This document shows, one piece after another, positions 35,870-44,794 of a stretch of DNA of 48,471 bases. The stretch's first letter is position 1. Each line of letters starts with the position of its first letter. The position numbers and the translations under genes are program-made. Source of the stretch: Burkholderiaceae bacterium (GTDB lineage: Bacteria; Pseudomonadota; Gammaproteobacteria; Burkholderiales; Burkholderiaceae_D); contig JAOASL010000022.1 in NCBI GenBank assembly GCA_030158675.1, forward strand, positions 1 to 48,471. The letters are read 5' to 3'. Below the pieces are notes generated by a model. The model was not told the DNA's origin and ran no database searches. It saw only the letters and a program-made list of their open reading frames with translations.

Positions 35870-36340
35870 TCAATGCCCTTGTGCTGTTGCCAACTCAACG
35901 ATGCGCTGGCCGGACACGCCCTGCGCCAGAGCTATCCGTGGCGCCAGTCCATCGAGTGCTACATGCGGCGTTTCCAGAAAAGACAGAATCTGCCATCCGT
36001 CAGTGGTGCCCAAGGCTTCCGACAGCGACTGGATCACAGTAAACACGTAAGGCTCAAACTGCCATTTAGGCATCTTGAATCCGCGACGCAAATGCATCAC
36101 ACCAATACAGCGTCCGTTCTTGATCCAGGCGTTGATCGTGACGCGAGTCGTACCGCTCAGCTCAGCAGCTTCATCCGTCGTGATCATGTCCGAAGCATTG
36201 ATGCGCTGACGCCGGTACTCTGCGCCGTGACCCAGCAGCGCAGCTGTCTGCGCCTCGCTGGCGTAGGGGTCAGCCGCAGCTGATCGACGTGCGCTGGTAG
36301 TGTCAGAGGCAACAGAAAAACGCGGCGTGGATGTGCTCAT
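35870..36340 (-). CDS. Antitoxin of RES pair (ParS/MbcA/Xre-type)
   Basis: A 156-residue antitoxin. A central helix-turn-helix (MITTDEAAELSGTTRVTINAW, about 54-74) binds DNA, and the C-terminal domain GTTDGWQILSFLETPHVAL... is the toxin-binding fold that fills the RES active site. The first 35 residues are Ser/Thr/Ala-rich and probably disordered. I start at the ATG at 36340; an in-frame start at 36391 adds 17 residues without pattern. It precedes the toxin, the usual order, and would repress the pair. Confidence 0.8.
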   Translation of the reverse strand: MSTSTPRFSVASDTTSARRSAAADPYASEAQTAALLGHGAEYRRQRINASDMITTDEAAELSGTTRVTINAWIKNGRCIGVMHLRRGFKMPKWQFEPYVFTVIQSLSEALGTTDGWQILSFLETPHVALDGLAPRIALAQGVSGQRIVELATAQGH

Positions 36341-36588
36341 AGCAATTGATCCATGGACTACAGCGGCACGAGCAGCCCAATGACCGCTCACAGAAAAGAG
36401 CTTCGATCAGTTAGATTAATTTGTCAAGCTCGTAAAGTTTGAAAACCCAAGGCGACGCGAGACTAGACGAGGCCGCTGCGGCGCAATACCGCTCCATGCG
36501 GCCGCGATGATCCTCTGTAGCGGCGTGGTCAGCCTTTGTGTGCTGATCGGCGGCCTTCATCATCCACTCAGGAATCGACAGCAGCACC
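36341..36588. other. Upstream region of the toxin-antitoxin pair, no gene seen
   Basis: 248 bp. A -35-like TTGACA on the minus strand (36422-36427) points toward the antitoxin, but no good -10 is found at the right distance. A 63-codon minus frame (36411-36602) has no recognisable pattern. Confidence 0.35.
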
Positions 36589-36762
36589 ATGCCCGCAGCC
36601 ATTTACTACCGCCCGGAGACGTACACCACCAGCGGCGCCCAACTCATGGGACGCAATGCAGCCGGAGAATCATTGCTTCGTGGTTTCCTCTCGCACAGCA
36701 CGGCGACTGAACTCTGGACGATGACTTCAGCAGCCGCCTTGAAGCACTCACCTACACGGTGA
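36589..36762 (+). pseudogene. Truncated glycosyltransferase N-terminus
   Basis: From the ATG at 36589 the frame reads MPAAIYYRPETYTTSGAQ followed by LMGRNAAGESLLRGF and LSHSTATELWT, then stops at 36760-36762. The LMGRNAAGESxLRGF block is, to my recollection, the N-terminus of GT4-like glycosyltransferases with a YYxPxxYxTxG start. Only about 45 of several hundred residues remain. In the adjacent frame from 36717 the DNA stays coding-like (DDDFSSRLEALTYTVKAAQQ to a TAA at 36795), suggesting a deletion with a frameshift. It faces the 3' end of the RTX gene. Confidence 0.6.
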
Positions 36763-36786
36763 AGGCTGCACAGCAGTACGGATTCA

Positions 36787-39700
36787 TCAGGCAGTAATCG
36801 TCAGATTCCCGCTGGTCACATCAATGCTGCTGATGCTCGTCACCCCAACCAATTGAATGACAACATCATTCGCCGCAACCCCGGCCACGCCGTCAGAGAT
36901 AAACAGGTAGTAGTTACCGGTATTGCTGACCCTGAACAGCGCCAACTCGCCTGCAGCCGCCATGCCGGACGCCACATCAGCCAAGGCGTCGGTCAACGTC
37001 GTGCCCGATGACGCGGCGAACGTGGCCACGCCGGTAGAAGCATGGATGCTTGCCTGGGTGCTGGTGGCCGGCCCGGCCGAGCCACCGATCCTCAGGTCAA
37101 CGCTGTAGTCGAGCACATCACCGACACCCACGGCCCCCTTCGCGACGTTCACAAAAAAGTCGAACCCGCTTGCCTGTCCGGTATCTCCCGCAGCAACAAT
37201 GAAGGTGTCACTGCCCGCGCCACCGGTCAGGCTATCCGCGCCCACGCCACCGTTCAGGGTGTCGCTGCCCAGGCCACCGTTGAGGGTGTCATTGCCACTG
37301 TTACCCGTCAGCCCGTCCGCACCGCTGCCGCCGGTCAGGAAATTGGCGCCATTGTTGCCGGTGATAGAAATGCCCGTGCTGAGCGCGGCGGCATTGACAT
37401 TAATCGCCAGGGTTCCCGTCGTGATGGCGGAGGCAGCGGTACCCGTGCCGATGACGACGTTCTCGATGCCGGTGAGGCTGGCGGCCAGCGTCAGGGTGCT
37501 GGCCGTCGCTGCGGTAAAGCGCAGTTCGTCCGTACCGGTGGATCCAGTATCCGCAATGACTTCGCCGGCCGCATAATCCGTGGCCAGCGCAATCACATAC
37601 CGATCCGACCCCTCGCCACCCTCCTGGGCATCGATCCCGGTACCGCCAATCAGCACGTCATCACCCGCATTGCCAACCAGCGCATCATTGCCCGCATTTC
37701 CGGTCAGCGTGTCGTTGCCGTTGCCGCCGGTCAGGCTGTTGGCTGCGGCATTACCGACGATCCCGATATCGGTGCTCCGTGCCGACGCATTCACGTTAAT
37801 TGCCGTCGTTGCCGTCGTCACGGCCGTCACCGCCGTGCCAGTGCCGAGCACGATCGTGTCGATGCCGCTCAGGGTGTCGCTGACGGACAGCGTGCCGCTC
37901 AGCGTTGATGCATAGCGCAGTTCATCCGTGCCGCTGGCGCCCGTGTCGTTGAACACATCGCCCGCCATGTCGGCCGCAGTGAGCGTTACATAGATATCCG
38001 ATCCCTCGCCGCCCTCGAGCGTATCCGCACCTGCACCACCGGTCAGCACGTCATTGCCGGCATGGCCGATCACACTATCGTTACCGGCGCCGCCAGTCAG
38101 CGTGTCGTTGCCGCTGCCACCGGTCAGCGTGTCACCGTGCGCCGAGCCAGTCAGCGTGGTGGCGATGCCGGTATTGATGACATCAAAGCCGTTGCTACCC
38201 GCCACCGTCACCGCCGCCAGATTCACCGCCAGCCCGCTAGTCGTGAGAGTCGCCGTGCCCCGGTTCACCGTCGTCAGCGAGGCCGTCCACGCCGCCGTCA
38301 CCGTCGCATTCAGCGTCGCACCGGCCGCCACAGTCAGCACATCGGCGCCGCCATTGCCCAGGTCGGCCACCGTATCGGTGCCGCTGGCGATAGTAAAGGT
38401 GTCGGTCCCGAGGTTGCCACGCAGCGTATCGTTGCCACTGCCACCGGTCAGACTATTACCGCCCGCATTACCAACCAGGCTGATAGCCGTCGTAAGCGCC
38501 GACGCATTCACGCCGATGGTCGCCGTGCCCGTGCCAATGACGATGTTCTCAATGCCGGTCACACTGCCGGACAGCGCCAGCGTGCCGGCGCTGGTCGTGG
38601 TGATACGCAGTTCATCGATGCCGCTCTCGCCGCTGTCGTCGATCACCTCGCCCGACGCATAGTCCGTCAGCTGTGCGATCACATATAGATCCGCACCCGC
38701 CCCGCCTGCCAGCGTGTCGGCACCGGCGGCGCCATTCAAGGTATCGTTACCTTCCTCGCCCGCAATCTGGTTCGCACTGCTGGTTCCGGTCAGCGTGTCG
38801 TTGAATGCACTGCCCGTGACCTGCTCGATCAGACTCAGCGTGTCCAGACCCGCGCCCACCGTGTTTTGCGCACTCGTTAACGCCAGATTCACCGTGACAC
38901 CGGCTGCGGCTTCAGCGTAAGACGCCGTATCAGCACCGACGCCGCCGTTAATCACGTCACTACCCGCCCCACCGGTCAGCGTATCGTCGCCCTCCCCGCC
39001 CTGCACACTGTCATTACCCTCGCCGCCATCGAGCCGGTCAGGGCCGCCGACACCATTCAGCGTATCGTTGCCGGCCAGACCCCACACCCAATCGTCGGTC
39101 GTCGTCCCCGTCCACGTGTCGTTACCTTCAGTGAGGGTCGTCGCATCGTCGTTGACGATCGTCGCCACGATCTCGCTCGTGTCCAGCACCAGTCCTGTCG
39201 AAGGTTTCTCCAGCTTCACGGTGAAGCGCTCATTGATCTCTGACGCCGTATCCCCGGCAATCGTGACTGTGATGGTCTTCGTCGTCTCGCCGGCTGCGAA
39301 GGTCAAGGTGCCACCGGACGGTGCTGTCTCACCCACAAAATCACTCGCGCTGGCAAAGCCCGCGCCACTGCCCAGTGCCATGCTGTAGTCGACCGTCTGC
39401 GTCTCCGGCGACGTCCGGTCCAGGGTCACCGTGAAGCTCAGTTCCCGGGTACCGCTATCGCCTTCGGCGACCGAGGCCATCGCACTGCTGAGCGATGCTG
39501 TCGCGGGCATGTCGACGGTACCGTCGGCAAAGCTCAGCTTTTCTATCCCGCTGAGCCGGTCAGTATCATTCGTGGCGGACATCACCACCAACACCCCGGA
39601 CGCGTAACTGAGGCTGTAATCGGCACGGTTGCCGCTGAATACCGCCGTATCCGTCCCGCCCCCGCCGCGCAGCACATCATTGCCGTCCCCGCCGGTCAGG

Positions 39701-42700
39701 GTGTCATCGCCATTGCCGCCGTCCAGCGTGTCCTTACCTTCACCGCCCTGCAAAATGTCGTTGCCGGCGCTGCCACGCAGACCATCGTCACCGGCAAGAC
39801 CGTCGAGCGTGTCATTGCCGCCGGCGCCGTCGATCCGGTCAGCAGCGGCCGTTCCCGCATCCGTATCGTCGTCCTCACTCAACACGTCATAAGAGAACTC
39901 CTCGGCGGACACCGTCCCATCGGCAAACTGGAAAATCTCCACCCCAGACACCTTGTCCGTGCCATCCGCCCCCGTAACCTCGAACTCGCCGCTTGCCTTG
40001 TCGTACTCCACCGTCGTCGCGGCGAGGGTGCCCGTGAACACCACCGTATCCGTACCCTCGCCACCGATCAGCGCATCGTTGCCCGCGCCGCCTGCCAGGG
40101 TGTCATCGCCCGCGCCGCCGTCGACGGTGTTCTCGAGCAGGTCGCCGCTGAGACTGTCATGGAAAGATGAGCCAACAAGATTTTCGAAGGTGCTCAGCGT
40201 GTCGATGCCGGCGCCGACGGTGTTCTGCGCCGTGGCCAGCGCCAGGCTCACCGTCACGCCCGCCGTGGCGGAGGCATAAGAGACGGTGTCGAGATCATTG
40301 CCGCCAATGAGCGTGTCGTTGCCTGCGCCGCCGTCGAGCAAGTCATCATCATCATTGCCGGTCAGGAGATTGTTGCCCGCATTGCCCATCAAGCTATTGG
40401 CCAGTGCATTACCCGTTGCACTGACTGCAACAGCGCCTGTCAGCGTCAGGTTTTCTACGGCGGCCGCTGCGGCGGTATTGAGCGCGAAGCTCGCCGACGA
40501 CTGCACCGTATCGACGCCGCCGCTGCCGGCCATGCTTTCATCCACGACGTCGGCAGTCGCATCCACGAAATAAACGTCGTTGCCAGCGCCGCCGCGCATG
40601 ATGTCGTTGCCCGCGCCACCGGTGAGCGTGTCATTACCGCTGCCACTCGTGAGCTGATTAGCCGCTGCATTACCGACCACCGCGATATCGGTGCTCCGTA
40701 ACGATGCATTCACGTTAATTGCCGTCGTTGCCGTCGTCACGGCCGTCACCGCCGTGCCAGTGCCGAGCACGATCGTGTCGATGCCGCTCAGGGTGTCGCT
40801 GACGGACAGCGTGCCGCTCAGCGTTGATGCATAGCGCAGTTCATCCGTGCCGCTGGCGCCCGTGTCGTTGAACACATCGCCCGCCATGTCGGCCGCAGTG
40901 AGCGTTACATAGATATCCGATCCCTCGCCGCCCTCGAGCGTATCCGCACCTGCACCACCGGTCAGCACGTCATTGCCGGCATGGCCGATCACACTATCGT
41001 TACCGGCGCCGCCAGTCAGCGTGTCGTTGCCGCTGCCACCGGTCAGCGTGTCACCGTGCGCCGAGCCAGTCAGCGTGGTGGCGATGCCGGTATTGATGAC
41101 ATCAAAGCCGTTGCTACCCGCCACCGTCACCGCCGCCAGATTCACCGCCAGCCCGCTAGTCGTGAGAGTCGCCGTGCCCCGGTTCACCGTCGTCAGCGAG
41201 GCCGTCCACGCCGCCGTCACCGTCGCATTCAGCGTCGCACCGGCCGCCACAGTCAGCACATCGGCGCCGCCATTGCCCAGGTCGGCCACCGTATCGGTGC
41301 CGCTGGCGATAGTAAAGGTGTCGGTCCCGAGGTTGCCACGCAGCGTATCGTTGCCACTGCCACCGGTCAGACTATTACCGCCCGCATTACCAACCAGGCT
41401 GATAGCCGTCGTAAGCGCCGACGCATTCACGCCGATGGTCGCCGTGCCCGTGCCAATGACGATGTTCTCAATGCCGGTCACACTGCCGGACAGCGCCAGC
41501 GTGCCGGCGCTGGTCGTGGTGATACGCAGTTCATCGATGCCGCTCTCGCCGCTGTCGTCGATCACCTCGCCCGACGCATAGTCCGTCAGCTGTGCGATCA
41601 CATATAGATCCGCACCCGCCCCGCCTGCCAGCGTGTCGGCACCGGCGGCGCCATTCAAGGTATCGTTACCGACTCCACCGGTGAGGAGGTCATTCCCGGC
41701 ACCGCCGGATAGCGTATCGTCGCCATCACCGCCCTCCATGCTGTCATTCCCGTCGCCGCCGTCCAAGGTATTCGCAACACCATTGCCAACAATCGTGTCG
41801 CTGCCAGATCCGCCGGTCGCATTTTCGATCACGGCACCGTTCGCAATCGTGTAGCCACCCACAATGCCGGTGGCGTACGACACATAGCCGCCAGCATTCG
41901 CGCCGGTCAGCGGTGCCGCGTTCAGATTGATCGTGCAAGCCAAAGCCGAGCCGGCATGGGTCATCAGATCGATGCCACCGGCATCCCAGAGACACGACCA
42001 GAACGTCCCGGCTGCATTGGTCGACGCCAGCGTGTAGGTGTTATTGCCCGAGGCATAGCTCGTGTTCGCACCGTAAATCGCCTGGATGGCCGCAATATCG
42101 AATGCCATCGCCGTGGCCTGCCAGCCATAACTCATGTTCGAATGGCTGGGATACTGGCTTGCCCAACCATCGTTGTAACTCATCGTAGTGAAAATGCCCT
42201 GGTTCAGGTTGTAGTCACCATAGTCTCCGAACGGACTGGTCACGCCCGGGAACAGACTTCTATCACCGGCACTGCCGCCATCATGCGGATGCGCCAGGCC
42301 CAGCAAATGCCCCAGCTCATGAATCAACGTGACATACCCATACCCCCCCAGCGCCAGCCCGCTGGTGGACCACGATGCATCCTGGCCGTTAAACACCGTA
42401 TACAGCGGCTCGCCTTCGGAATACGCCGGGATTTCGCTCCAGCCCAACGCATCCTCGGCTGCCGCCGCAGAGCCTTGCCACATCCACACGTCCGCCGTGG
42501 CTGAGGTGGTCTCCACAAAATCCACAGCCGCGACCGATTCCCAGGCACCCAACGCCCGGGTAAGCGCCGTCAAGCCAGCGGACGACCATGACATCGACGG
42601 ACCATTCAACACCCCGTAAGGGTCCGTCCCCGTCACCGCCGCGAAAGAAATCGTCACCGGCCCGCCGGTGGTCGGCAGACCCGCCGTATCCTCCCAGGCG

Positions 42701-44337
42701 CCGCCCCAGACCAAGCTGTCAATCCAGGGATTCGCGCCATTGGTCGGTGTGCCATCGACGTAAACCTGCGTTGCAGTGCCCCGAACGACCGGCGTCTGAT
42801 ACGTGGAAGCAGCCACCGTAGCGTCAGAAAATTGGAAGAATTCCACGCCGGTCAGCGTATCTGTGCCCTCGGAAGAACTGAGGCTGAACTCACCCGTAGA
42901 ACCGTTGTAAGTCACGGTCGCCGAAGCCTGCGCGACGCTGAAAACCGCCGTATCGTTATTGGCACCGCCAATGAGGGTGTCATTGCCCGCGCCACCTTTG
43001 AGCGTGTCGTTACCGTCGCCGCCATCCAGGGTATTCGCAACACCATTGCCAACAATCGTGTCGCTGCCAGATCCGCCGGTCGCATTTTCGATCACGGCAC
43101 CGTTCGCAATCGTGTAGCCACCCACAATGCCGGTGGCGTACGACACATAGCCGCCAGCATTCGCGCCGGTCAGCGGTGCCGCGTTCAGATTGATCGTGCA
43201 AGCCAAAGCCGAGCCGGCATGGGTCATCAGATCGATGCCACCGGCATCCCAGAGACACGACCAGAACGTCCCGGCTGCATTGGTCGACGCCAGCGTGTAG
43301 GTGTTATTGCCCGAGGCATAGCTCGTGTTCGCACCGTAAATCGCCTGGATGGCCGCAATATCGAATGCCATCGCCGTGGCCTGCCAGCCATAACTCATGT
43401 TCGAATGGCTGGGATACTGGCTTGCCCAACCATCGTTGTAACTCATCGTAGTGAAAATGCCCTGGTTCAGGTTGTAGTCACCATAGTCTCCGAACGGACT
43501 GGTCACGCCCGGGAACAGACTTCTATCACCGGCACTGCCGCCATCATGCGGATGCGCCAGGCCCAGCAAATGCCCCAGCTCATGAATCAACGTGACATAC
43601 CCATACCCCCCCAGCGCCAGCCCGCTGGTGGACCACGATGCATCCTGGCCGTTAAACACCGTATACAGCGGCTCGCCTTCGGAATACGCCGGGATTTCGC
43701 TCCAGCCCAACGCATCCTCGGCTGCCGCCGCAGAGCCTTGCCACATCCACACGTCCGCCGTGGCTGAGGTGGTCTCCACAAAATCCACAGCCGCGACCGA
43801 TTCCCAGGCACCCAACGCCCGGGTAAGCGCCGTCAAGCCAGCGGACGACCATGACATCGACGGACCATTCAACACCCCGTAAGGGTCCGTCCCCGTCACC
43901 GCCGCGAAAGAAATCGTCACCGGCCCGCCGGTGGTCGGCAGACCCGCCGTATCCTCCCAGGCGCCGCCCCAGACCAAGCTGTCAATCCAGGGATTCGCGC
44001 CATTGGTCGGTGTGCCATCGATGAACACTTCCGTCGCCGTACCGCCTACGAAAGACGTCAGAGAGACGGAGTCAGCCGAGTCAGTCATCGGACTACTGAG
44101 GTTATCGAAGGTATTTTGTGAATCAGTGAGGCCGGCAGTCATGCCGATGGTCTTCCAGGCGTCGGCCAGTAGGCGCGTGGCCATGCTGGCCGAATGGATC
44201 GCTGTGCCGTCCGTTTTAGAGAAGTAGGTAATCTCTTCCGGTCCGATCGCCTCGAACGTCCTGGAGTAATCGCAATCAGGGTCTGCTATTTCGCGGTAGC
44301 CAATGGACTTGAGGATTTTCGGGTAACTGTAAGGCAT
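36787..44337 (-). CDS. Giant RTX protein with two serralysin (M10) protease modules
   Basis: A 2516-residue secreted calcium-binding protein. After a ~95-residue N-terminus without a signal peptide come two peptidase M10 modules with zinc site HELGHLLGLAH (His252/His256/His262 and His673/His677/His683), and TMSYND Met-turns (Met298, Met719). RTX nonapeptides (GGxGxDxLxG type) run through most of residues 420-2400. A Calx-beta-like domain lies at about 1608-1735 (FTVTLDRTSPETQTVDY to FTVKLEKP). The C-terminus (YYLFISDGVAGVAANDVVI) resembles a type I secretion tail. Residues 106-436 recur at 527-857, and 890-1211 at 1863-2184, copied at DNA level. AAGG lies 7 bases before the ATG. No secretion genes are nearby. 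Confidence 0.93.
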   Translation of the reverse strand: MPYSYPKILKSIGYREIADPDCDYSRTFEAIGPEEITYFSKTDGTAIHSASMATRLLADAWKTIGMTAGLTDSQNTFDNLSSPMTDSADSVSLTSFVGGTATEVFIDGTPTNGANPWIDSLVWGGAWEDTAGLPTTGGPVTISFAAVTGTDPYGVLNGPSMSWSSAGLTALTRALGAWESVAAVDFVETTSATADVWMWQGSAAAAEDALGWSEIPAYSEGEPLYTVFNGQDASWSTSGLALGGYGYVTLIHELGHLLGLAHPHDGGSAGDRSLFPGVTSPFGDYGDYNLNQGIFTTMSYNDGWASQYPSHSNMSYGWQATAMAFDIAAIQAIYGANTSYASGNNTYTLASTNAAGTFWSCLWDAGGIDLMTHAGSALACTINLNAAPLTGANAGGYVSYATGIVGGYTIANGAVIENATGGSGSDTIVGNGVANTLDGGDGNDTLKGGAGNDTLIGGANNDTAVFSVAQASATVTYNGSTGEFSLSSSEGTDTLTGVEFFQFSDATVAASTYQTPVVRGTATQVYVDGTPTNGANPWIDSLVWGGAWEDTAGLPTTGGPVTISFAAVTGTDPYGVLNGPSMSWSSAGLTALTRALGAWESVAAVDFVETTSATADVWMWQGSAAAAEDALGWSEIPAYSEGEPLYTVFNGQDASWSTSGLALGGYGYVTLIHELGHLLGLAHPHDGGSAGDRSLFPGVTSPFGDYGDYNLNQGIFTTMSYNDGWASQYPSHSNMSYGWQATAMAFDIAAIQAIYGANTSYASGNNTYTLASTNAAGTFWSCLWDAGGIDLMTHAGSALACTINLNAAPLTGANAGGYVSYATGIVGGYTIANGAVIENATGGSGSDTIVGNGVANTLDGGDGNDSMEGGDGDDTLSGGAGNDLLTGGVGNDTLNGAAGADTLAGGAGADLYVIAQLTDYASGEVIDDSGESGIDELRITTTSAGTLALSGSVTGIENIVIGTGTATIGVNASALTTAISLVGNAGGNSLTGGSGNDTLRGNLGTDTFTIASGTDTVADLGNGGADVLTVAAGATLNATVTAAWTASLTTVNRGTATLTTSGLAVNLAAVTVAGSNGFDVINTGIATTLTGSAHGDTLTGGSGNDTLTGGAGNDSVIGHAGNDVLTGGAGADTLEGGEGSDIYVTLTAADMAGDVFNDTGASGTDELRYASTLSGTLSVSDTLSGIDTIVLGTGTAVTAVTTATTAINVNASLRSTDIAVVGNAAANQLTSGSGNDTLTGGAGNDIMRGGAGNDVYFVDATADVVDESMAGSGGVDTVQSSASFALNTAAAAAVENLTLTGAVAVSATGNALANSLMGNAGNNLLTGNDDDDLLDGGAGNDTLIGGNDLDTVSYASATAGVTVSLALATAQNTVGAGIDTLSTFENLVGSSFHDSLSGDLLENTVDGGAGDDTLAGGAGNDALIGGEGTDTVVFTGTLAATTVEYDKASGEFEVTGADGTDKVSGVEIFQFADGTVSAEEFSYDVLSEDDDTDAGTAAADRIDGAGGNDTLDGLAGDDGLRGSAGNDILQGGEGKDTLDGGNGDDTLTGGDGNDVLRGGGGTDTAVFSGNRADYSLSYASGVLVVMSATNDTDRLSGIEKLSFADGTVDMPATASLSSAMASVAEGDSGTRELSFTVTLDRTSPETQTVDYSMALGSGAGFASASDFVGETAPSGGTLTFAAGETTKTITVTIAGDTASEINERFTVKLEKPSTGLVLDTSEIVATIVNDDATTLTEGNDTWTGTTTDDWVWGLAGNDTLNGVGGPDRLDGGEGNDSVQGGEGDDTLTGGAGSDVINGGVGADTASYAEAAAGVTVNLALTSAQNTVGAGLDTLSLIEQVTGSAFNDTLTGTSSANQIAGEEGNDTLNGAAGADTLAGGAGADLYVIAQLTDYASGEVIDDSGESGIDELRITTTSAGTLALSGSVTGIENIVIGTGTATIGVNASALTTAISLVGNAGGNSLTGGSGNDTLRGNLGTDTFTIASGTDTVADLGNGGADVLTVAAGATLNATVTAAWTASLTTVNRGTATLTTSGLAVNLAAVTVAGSNGFDVINTGIATTLTGSAHGDTLTGGSGNDTLTGGAGNDSVIGHAGNDVLTGGAGADTLEGGEGSDIYVTLTAADMAGDVFNDTGASGTDELRYASTLSGTLSVSDTLSGIDTIVLGTGTAVTAVTTATTAINVNASARSTDIGIVGNAAANSLTGGNGNDTLTGNAGNDALVGNAGDDVLIGGTGIDAQEGGEGSDRYVIALATDYAAGEVIADTGSTGTDELRFTAATASTLTLAASLTGIENVVIGTGTAASAITTGTLAINVNAAALSTGISITGNNGANFLTGGSGADGLTGNSGNDTLNGGLGSDTLNGGVGADSLTGGAGSDTFIVAAGDTGQASGFDFFVNVAKGAVGVGDVLDYSVDLRIGGSAGPATSTQASIHASTGVATFAASSGTTLTDALADVASGMAAAGELALFRVSNTGNYYLFISDGVAGVAANDVVIQLVGVTSISSIDVTSGNLTITA
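37787..38751 (-). repeat. Internal duplication B, copy 2 (partner 40706-41670)
   Basis: A 965-bp block that I read as identical to 40706-41670 at a constant offset of 2919 bp (973 codons). Mismatches begin just outside both ends. It encodes RTX repeats and beta-strand linkers. Confidence 0.9.
40706..41670 (-). repeat. Internal duplication B, copy 1
   Basis: Partner of 37787-38751. The block encodes residues 890-1211 of the RTX protein. Confidence 0.9.
41767..42758 (-). repeat. Internal duplication A, copy 2 (second M10 module)
   Basis: A 992-bp block that I read as identical to 43030-44021 at an offset of 1263 bp (421 codons). It covers the whole zinc protease module, residues 527-857. Confidence 0.9.
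43030..44021 (-). repeat. Internal duplication A, copy 1 (first M10 module)
   Basis: Partner of 41767-42758, encoding residues 106-436 with the first zinc site. Confidence 0.9.
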
Positions 44338-44794
44338 CGCCTGACCTTGCTCTTGCTACATTTGGTTTTAATTTTCCCTCATTAGAACCCAAAACCATTC
44401 TCCAGAACATAATTAAATTATCTGTTATAAAAAATGTATTTATAGATCGCCGAAGCGGCATTTGGCACAACTCTGGACCGCAGCATCGGATCGAGGATTT
44501 GAGCAGGCAGGTTGATTTACAGACCCATAGAAGTACCTGTCACCTTCGAATATCACGACCTTGCGCGGAAGGCCTCTTCGATCCGCACGTCGACGCCCGA
44601 CCCATTTCAGGCGCCCTGGATCCATCACCCCCCGCCAAAGACTCCACCCACCGCAACTGCGCAGGCTAGGACGTAATGCGAGAATCAATCGCTGAAGTTC
44701 AGGCAGAGGCCCTTCGGAAGGTTATGCAATCAGGCGTCAGTCACGCAGTGATTAGTGATTCCAGTATGCGCAAGCGATCGAGGTTCCAGTGTTT
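44338..44794. other. Intergenic region between RTX and Fic genes
   Basis: 457 bp. The first ~100 bp are AT-rich and hold the RTX gene ribosome site and probably its promoter. The rest is GC-rich and includes a fragment of a glycosyltransferase 3' end at 44622-44666. No intact gene is seen. Confidence 0.5.
44622..44666 (-). pseudogene. Fragment copy of a glycosyltransferase 3' end
   Basis: These 45 bp match 46104-46148, inside the 3' end of the GT4 gene, with only two differences. In the same frame they read PAQLRWVESLAGGDG against PAQLRWVESLVGGDG. A TAG stands right before the matched frame, so only a stub is left. Confidence 0.75.

Noticed and set aside
37042-43882. Many long plus-strand open frames opposite the RTX gene (for example 38054-38662 and 42832-43767)
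   Set aside because: They mirror the repeated, GC-biased codons of the minus-strand gene, occur as exact pairs at the duplication offsets and have no protein-like motifs.
36787-44337. Possible CRISPR array because of dense short repeats
   Set aside because: The repeats are in-frame RTX nonapeptide codons without constant spacer length or unique spacers.
44440-44688. 82-codon minus frame in the gap after the RTX gene
   Set aside because: It is an out-of-frame reading across the fragment of the glycosyltransferase 3' end and has no pattern of its own.
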